From: Campylorhamphus procurvoides | Lineage: Eukaryota; Chordata; Aves; Passeriformes; Dendrocolaptidae | DNA length: 64,000 nucleotides | Direction: 5' to 3' | NCBI GenBank assembly: GCA_013396655.1 | Contig: WBMV01003298.1 | Span: 196,021-260,020, forward strand | Shown: positions 56,451 through 64,000 of the stretch, one piece after another | How the letters are laid out: every line of letters starts with the position of its first letter | Numbering within the stretch: position 1 is the first letter of the stretch | Program-made: the position numbers and the translations under genes | Notes under the pieces: generated by a model | What the model was told of the DNA's origin: nothing | Database searches by the model: none | What the model saw: only the letters and a program-made list of their open reading frames with translations

Positions 56451-59400
56451 ATCATCACTGTGTCCAGTCATCTACAGGGATTTGCTACCAAAAAAATAAA
56501 ACGTTCCCAAAAGAATATCTGCTTTTGTCACACTCCACACTTTCTGCTGTGGTGACTGAAACTCCAGAAAAGGAGCAAGCTCTCCCTCTGGCCTATGATG
56601 GAAGTCATAGATCCTTCAGAAAGGGTCGCTACCTTTTTGAGGAAAGACTTCAGCCCTCAAGCTCACATACATGCTTCAGATTTATCTAATGTTCACTCTC
56701 AAAACAATGAAGAGATCCCCCCGAAGCCACACAGCAGAAAAACAACAGGAATGCAATTTATAAAACTCACGGCCCCAGGAAATGTTGCCTCAAGCCAACA
56801 GTCACCGGGAGTCTCATACTTCACAGACGGAACTTCTCTGTCACAACTAAGCCAGGCATATCAAAAGCAATACTTCATTCCACCAACTACATAAATGCAG
56901 AAAATAACTTGTAGAGCCCTTTCTTGAGCAAAATAGAGAGAAATGAAATTTACTCCATTCAAAATTTTGGGAATATTCCATTTTCACTTTTAGTAATCTC
57001 TCAACTCTACCACAAGTTATAAATCTATTTTCAAAAACAGTTGTCTGCTTCTTAGACAGCTTAGTCACTTCTGTAAAACCCCACCTGCTAAACACCCAAG
57101 TTTACAGATGACTGCACTTGACTCCTAAACCGGTTTAACAGAAATATTTTGCTTTAGTTGTATTTAAACATTTACCCCACTTGTACTGCAATGGCCAAAA
57201 ACTGCCTGTCTCCTAGTGTTTTTCAGAACTTAATGCTAAAAAAATACTTGGCTTATGTAACTCCAGATTTCAAAAAGACTCTAAACTGAACCGATGTATA
57301 AGAGACTTGGAATGCTGCACACAAAATCTGTAAAAATAGAACTTCAACAAATGTTTCCTATGGATACAAATATGACACTACAAATGCCAAGTTGCCAAAA
57401 GGAATGACACCTGGAAGCCATGGTAAAACAGCTCCCCAGTTCAGCACTTGACTAAGGCTGGGGAAGGCTACCACAGAGGCAGGTTTCAGCTGTTAATGTT
57501 TCAACCTCATTCCTCCATGTATTTATGGGCAGACAGACCTTTTTGCACTCAACAAGTGGGGGGTGACCAATGGGAAGTCACACAAAAGGTTGAGTTACAG
57601 AAAGACTAGCAGGCTGTTTCACTGTAAAGCACTTTGTAAGCTTTTTATTTCCTCTTGGCTGCTCTGAAATTCTACGGACAGTGGGGAATACAATATTGTA
57701 AAAGAAAGAATAGCTAAGGAAAAAGAAAATATTTCAAATTCAGTGTTTTCCTAAAGAGCTACTTGATCTAGATTTCTATCAACACTGCTTGGTGAAGAAT
57801 TACTCCTTTGTTCAAAATCCAGCACTAGAATTTACTTAAAGTATAAAGTAGTCTACCCTGCTCATTTGAGTCATCATTCTGTTTTCTAGCCTTGGAAGTG
57901 TCAGGACAACCTCTCTCCTCCATCACACTGGAAAAAAAAATCTTTTTCTCTCTTTTTATTATTCTCTCTTTTGTAAGAAAAGCAAGGCACAATTAGTTAT
58001 GAACATGCTCAATAATTGCATAACATGAAACAAGGTTCATTATATTAGAGGCCATTTTATTCTATATGCAGAAGCATTACAGAAGTGTGGTTCTCAGCTC
58101 CAAGGCCTTATGTGTCCTTAAAAGTAAAACTTGCAAACAAAGGTTTTGAAAATCAGAGGACAATATCCAGTACCCACAGATAGGGACTGGCCGGGATGAA
58201 GGTAAAGAAATAACTAAGTCCTCACAGGAGCTAATTCAAGTCAGCAGTTCAGAATCAGTATACAAATACTGCGTAGGCAGATGGAGGTTTTGGTAGAAGG
58301 GAATCTTGTTTTTCTATTCAGGGAAAACATACACACCCTAAGACTCATTATGTAAACATGACAAAAACTGAGGTACCTGGCTGGGTAGAGCCTTCACTGC
58401 TAAGTTTCAAGAATGTTGACCTTTTTTTAAAGGGAAAGGTGCCATAATACCAACAGCATTTGTAGGAATTTTATGAACATTCTCAGGCAAAATTATTTTG
58501 TCTGTTATAGAGATGTTCATATTAGATTAACATAAACTGGCAAGTTGAAAGTCCAGAATAGATTGTTAAATATTTCTAGAAGAATATAAATATTTCATCT
58601 GTTTCATGAGCCTCTAACATTTCAAACACGAAGAGAAATACATCTTGCTTTTAAAACAAAATCCCCAGAAGAGTTACAAAATATTCAGCTAATGATGTAA
58701 TTAACATATATGCAGTTTCAACCAGTGTAAATAAGTGTATACATATCTATAGATGCACAAAAAAAAGTCAAATTAGCAGATCTCTCAGTTCTTTCACACC
58801 CTGGTCATGGCCACAACTGCATCTGTGAATCAATAACACAAGATTTGAGCAGCAGATTTTTATTTTATTTTTTAAACTAAACCCCATTTTATTGGTAAAT
58901 GGCATATTTTTTAGTATCTATTTTAGTTAGCATTTCTAATCAAAAACTTTCACACTCATTAACAGCCTTGGCTTGGTGGCTGACTATCTCACAGCCCTGC
59001 TACACCTACTGGGAAGTGAACTTGAACCTCGTCCTTGAAAGTACTGGAAGTTACCAGGTTAAGCTATTTGTGCAGATTGCAAGGGAAGTACATTATCTTC
59101 ATAAGCATCTTCCCCCACAAAGAGGGAGAAGAAAAATTAAATCCACAGTTTTCAGCACTGCTGAACTAGAAAATATTTTCTAGGCATCTCAAAGTTGACC
59201 ATTAGGAAAATCATTTCTCTATTCACATTTTCCCTAGAACAATACAGTGCAGCAGTACTTCATCAGGACAATCAAACTGCAGCAATAAAAGCCTGGAAAG
59301 TTCTGTCAGCAGGGCTTGATAAGCTGTTTGTGGACTTACTGCTGCAGAACACACCAAACCCAGTTTGCCACACAGACTCCCTGACCAAGCATTACTGGGA

Positions 59401-61139
59401 CCACTGCCTCCCCACTCTGCTCTGCAGCACGCACAAACATAAAAATCCTTACAAAATCTGCACACAAAAAAAGCAGATACATCTCTCCACATAACCGCTT
59501 AAATCCTCCTGCAAAGACATCATCTCCTGTTCCCTTCTGCTTTTCTCCATACCCACATAGTTAAAACTGACTACAGACATTTCTTTACCAAACACAAATT
59601 ACCAACACATTTAAATTCTACAAGCTAACCTTAGATGTTCCACTTTACACATTTTTTCATCGGTTCTCATAGAAAGAGCCCATACATATTGATTTTAATA
59701 ATAGTGTGGTGAAACAACTGCAGACAACACTGTTTCACAGATTACCTTCTCACACTATCTTAAAACTTGGGTTGGTAGAAATTATTCTGTATGTCTGATA
59801 CAATAAAACTTATGTCATCATGCACACTGATGTATAACACTGCACTGAATGCTCAAGAAGCAAAGTACCCGTGAAAAACCTTCCTGCGGATGGTTGAGGT
59901 TTCTTGCATGTCTCAGCAGTCAACTTGAACAAAATGAGATATGTTCCATACTCTGTCCTGGAGAGCAGTAAGGGAAGGACTTCTGTCTTTCCTCTAAAGA
60001 TGCAGAAAAAAACGTTTGCATGTAGTCTTCAGGTCACAATATCCTTAGGAGTTTATCACAGGAGGAGAGAATGTTGTACACAGAGAGCAATGTAACACAG
60101 CAAATAGATAGGGAACTAGATCTGGCAGTGCTACTCCTATTGTGCTGCTTCATCTTCAGGAAGTCACTTCAAATCTTTATCTGCTTTCCCCTTCCAGATC
60201 TGAGCATTCAGGGTAAGGATATTGACACAGTTCCTAAAAAACAAACCCTATATTTCTCATTTTCTAGTGAAATGGGAGAAGGCTTGCAGTTCATTATTGC
60301 CATTTTCACTATCAGTAAAAATCTGTATGTCAGTAACTTCAACAATCTTATCTTCCCTGCTTTTCAGAAAACTCACAGAACTGAGAAGCCAGCTTGTCCC
60401 ATTTCAGATACTGTAATTAACTAGCACATTTTCGTAATTAACAAGACTCACAAACACTGAGGGAGGGATGACTTCCCTCAGTAACAAATTGCCACCTCCT
60501 CCTCTGGGATTACAGACACTAAGTCAGCACCTTGACTTCCTGTGAGCTGCAGGCTCACTTAAGGAATGAGAGGACATGTGGATGAGTAATGCCTTCCCAA
60601 GGGTCAGTAAGACTCTTGCAAGTTTTGAATCAAGCTGATTCTAAAACCATTTTGAACAACTTTTCTCTAACTGACTTAAAACGTAATACAGAACCTTCCT
60701 TCAGAATGGTGAACTTCCCACCATCTCACCCACACAGTCCCATATTTTAGAATAACTATTCAGGAGGTGTGGTTATGATATGGCCTTGTCCAGGTGATTT
60801 CCTTCAACAGACTCAGAATCATTAGATCCTAAACTGTATCTCAAAGCTGAGTACTGAATCGTTTGAGAGCCCTTCAGGCCTTTCTACATGGCAAACACTG
60901 ATGTAGGCCAGGCCCTCAGGATGAAGAGCAGGTTCTTCCAACTCTAACTGCATAATTAAACAAATAAAGTCCTGCCATCTGGGAACGGCTTAAGATTGGT
61001 TTGAAAGCTTGCTATACTCCAAGTTTGATGTGTAAACCTGCAGTACCAGACCTCACACACTCCCAAGTAAGCTGGCTCAGAACCTTCCAGTGCGACTGCT
61101 CCGTTGGCAGAAACTAAACAGAGCCATGGGATAGCACAG

Positions 61140-61800
61140 GTGAAAAAGGACATCAGGAGGACTGGTTCAATCTCAAGCTCAAAGCCCAGTTACCTGTGAG
61201 ATCACACCTGCTTGCTCATGGCTTTATTCAGTCGGATTTTGAAAACCTCCATGGAAGGAATCTGCACAAGCTCTCTGGACAGCAAGTCCCACCACTTAAC
61301 AGACCTCAGGGTGAAAAATATCTTGTAGAGACAGACGTATCACACCTGCTGTCTCTTGTACTCCCACGATGTACTACTGTGGAGAACATGGCTTCATTCT
61401 CTTAAAAACCTCCATGCAGGTTCTGGAAGGGCTCCCCAAGGGTTCTCTTTGCCAGGCTTGACAGGCACAGTTCCTCTACTTCCCCTCACAAAAAAAGCTC
61501 ACAACTCATGGCAATCTTGGCAGCTGTCCACTGAGCTCACTCCAGTTTATCAACACTTTCCTTGTCCCAGGGTGGGGAGCAAAATTGGATGCTGTATTCT
61601 GGATGCAGTCTAACAAGTGTTGAATGGAATGGAATAATTGCTCCACTTCACCTACCACCTACTGGTTGTGCTCCTGATAATGCAGGGCAGACACTCCCCC
61701 ATGCTCAGCTTGCTGTCCACCACAGCCCCCAGGCCTTCTCAGCAGAGCTGTCCCCCAAACAGGCTGTGCTGGTGCAGGGGGTTCACTCCTGACAGGGAAC
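61140..61800 (-). mobile_element. CR1 LINE fragment
   Basis: The plus strand is the reverse complement of CR1. It holds the 3' UTR words TTTTGAAAACCTCCATGGAA, TCCACCACTTAACAGACCTC and AGGGTGAAAAATATCTTGTA, then further from the 3' end CTGTCCACTGAGCTCACTCC, GATGCAGTCTAACAAGTGTT and CCCCCAGGCCTTCTCAGCAG with GTGCTGGTGCAGGGGGTT. The copy is 5' truncated and has lost its reading frame. Confidence 0.8.
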
Positions 61801-64000
61801 AAGCCAGGAAGCCCCCACACTTAAACAGCTGCTTAAACGGTAAATTTGCTCAGTAAGCGGAAGCAGATGAAATGGATAGAAATTGAAGCCAAGTCTTCTT
61901 AGAGTTAATACACCTTACTTAGTAGTACTAAGTCGCATCTTAGGGCCATATTCAGATGGCCTAAATTCCACATAAATCCTTCTGCCTCCTATTTCTTATT
62001 AGCTGGCTTTCAGGCAGCTCCCCACTCAGTGTCTTACATAAATTCTCTGAATTGCTCTTCAAAAATCACCTAGATTTCTCCATTGACTGAGAAAAGGGGC
62101 TTCAGTGGAATCCAGGTCACCTGAACTTAGTCTTTAGGGTCTGGTAACATTGCAGCATCAGATTGCATTATTCCTTTGAATTTGCCACTGTGGCAGTAAG
62201 TAGCAACTCGTTTGTCAGAACAGGTTAGTTACTCTTCCACTGGAACATAAGTTTCAAAAGAAAATGTAAATCACTAAACAATTCAGGACTCAGTTCTTTC
62301 TGCTACTTTCTGGAAATTTACTCCACAGCTAGATCTCCTTGAACAAGAATGCCTTATCCATAGCTCTTTTGCATTTTGTCCTGAGCCATGCATGACGCTT
62401 TGTTCAAGATGTCTTGACAATTCATTGAAAAAACTGGGTCTTTAGCATGACTGTGGCTCAGACCATTCACTGGTCTACAGAAAGGAAGAATAAAAGCCCA
62501 ACAGTCAGCACTGAATGTGGGCTGGGGAAATCAATGGCTTAAAGGCTCACCAGTTCAGCAAAAGCACACCATGCTTTAAGTCAAGCCTAAAGACATTTAT
62601 TTGAGTTCTTCAAAGACTACCAGTTTTCCAGTAAACACCATTCTGATTTTCCTAGGCTTTTGGCTAAACCAGAACTCTTTGATTTGAGAAATTATTTCTT
62701 ATAGGCATTATGGTTTTATAACAGTGTCGTAAGTTGAGAAGTTAGACATACCAGCATACTCAGTCCAACATGCTCTACTCAGTGTTCTTACATAATCAGA
62801 ATCCTCCAAGCAAGAGAGATGGAACAGGGAAGACAGGAAACACTCATAAACACTTCTGAAAAGAGAATCCAGACTCAACACACCACAGTCCTGACAACTC
62901 CTTTTAGGACATTAATAATGCTTTTGTCAAAGCCCCAGAGAACTCCAGATGTACAGGTATGGAGTCTACTCTTTGTACACAGCTGTAAGCCAAAGCTCTC
63001 TCAAAACATCCCAGTCCTGGGAAAAATGTAGAATCAAACTGAGGCTGAGATTTATCATACTCCTCCTTACTGTGGAAAAGGACACTTGGAGATAGCACAA
63101 AGTTCAGAACCAAGTGCCAGCTTACTGCAGATCAAACAGGCTATTTTAGAATTAAGTCAGTAAGTTCGCTTCCCTCCAAGGGATTCTGTATCCATTACCA
63201 AGAAACTTGCTTTCCTTATCAGCCAAAAGGGACTGGATCCATACCATAGGCTGACTGTATTATGTGTTTCAGAAGTTTCCACCACACAGATGAGCAGCTC
63301 CATCAGAGCTAACTCGAGTTTGGCAGCCAGTCACCAACACTGAATATACCAACATTAAAGGTGAACCTACCTCTGGTTTCCAGGGACTAACAATAACAAA
63401 CACGGGAACAACTACAAAGAAAACTAGGTCTGTAAGTCACAATGTTTAATTTCAACCATTCCTAAAGCATAAATTCACAGGACAAGGGGGAATTACCAGG
63501 CTTAATAATGTCTTTCTTTACCTTTCCAAAGCACACAGGACAGTCAAATACTGTGAAAAGTGCTTGCTCTCACAGTCGTGCAGATGCACCAAACAAAAAC
63601 CTTGAGAGTGCACCCAGATGACTACCTTTCTCTTAAGAGTATAGTTAAGACCTGATAATGCATCTATTATTTCAGACTTTTACTTTTTACCCCCAGGAAA
63701 TAAAAAATTCATATGCCACACTGGATTTCTGTACAATGAAATGCCAATCCACTTGCAGAGAGACCATACCTACATCAGAACGTAACCAGACAAAAATGCC
63801 ATTAAGGCTTTTTGTTACGTGATGCTTAAACAATAACAAACAAACAAAAAACACCAAACAAAAACCCAAAAACACTTCCATGTCAACTCAAATACTCCTT
63901 ACGACTTCCATAACATTTGTGAGTAAAAAAGACTGCCCTTACCCTTAACAGACTTTGAAAAGTAACCAAAATCAATTATCACTGGTATTGCTCTTTATCA

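Noticed and set aside
60890..60950. Possible CR1 tail (GTTCTTCCAACTCTAACTG)
   Set aside because: Only about 15 bases resemble the CR1 end and there is no terminal ATTCTRTGA repeat, so the match is too short to support.

Overview
The window is vertebrate nuclear DNA, most likely from a bird. It is AT-rich and CpG-poor, it carries one gene broken into small exons with GT-AG introns, and every recognisable dispersed repeat is of an avian or sauropsid kind: CR1 LINE fragments and what looks like a short endogenous-retrovirus solo LTR. No Alu, B1/B2 or L1 is visible. A passerine or other neoavian is possible, but the sequence does not settle this.

The one gene that can be supported is ACSL3 (long-chain acyl-CoA synthetase 3), on the minus strand from about 45.5 kb down to about 14.6 kb. 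All 14 coding exons were located by translation and splice-site phase. Joined in phase they give an open frame of 2,142 bases (713 codons plus stop) with no frameshift or internal stop, close to the usual family length of about 720. The terminal exon carries the stop at 16683-16685 and about 2.05 kb of 3' UTR up to the first minus-strand AATAAA at 14622-14627. The first coding exon begins with 5' UTR at an acceptor at about 45509, so at least one more upstream non-coding exon and the promoter must exist. They are either hidden in 45.5-64 kb or lie beyond the window.

Layout from left to right: 1-14.6 kb is intergenic DNA downstream of ACSL3 with no recognisable gene, though it holds a palindromic pair of E-boxes, a G-quadruplex-type run and two small plus-strand exon-like segments. 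14.6-45.5 kb is ACSL3. Its intron 12 (19.5-23.9 kb) holds a cluster of old repeats: a 311-bp foldback element with 61-bp inverted ends, an ancient CR1 and a decayed three-piece reading frame of unknown origin. Intron 13 holds the LTR-like unit, intron 8 a CR1 tail, and intron 2 a 1.2-kb CR1 with remnants of its reverse-transcriptase frame. Intron 1 has a plus-strand CR1 3' end. 45.5-64 kb is probably 5' UTR intron or upstream flank, with one more CR1 at about 61.1-61.8 kb.

I saw no evidence of a new biological system. The most unusual item is the nested repeat block at 19.67-22.53 kb. The many open frames of 60-170 codons outside ACSL3 show no family resemblance and are treated as chance.
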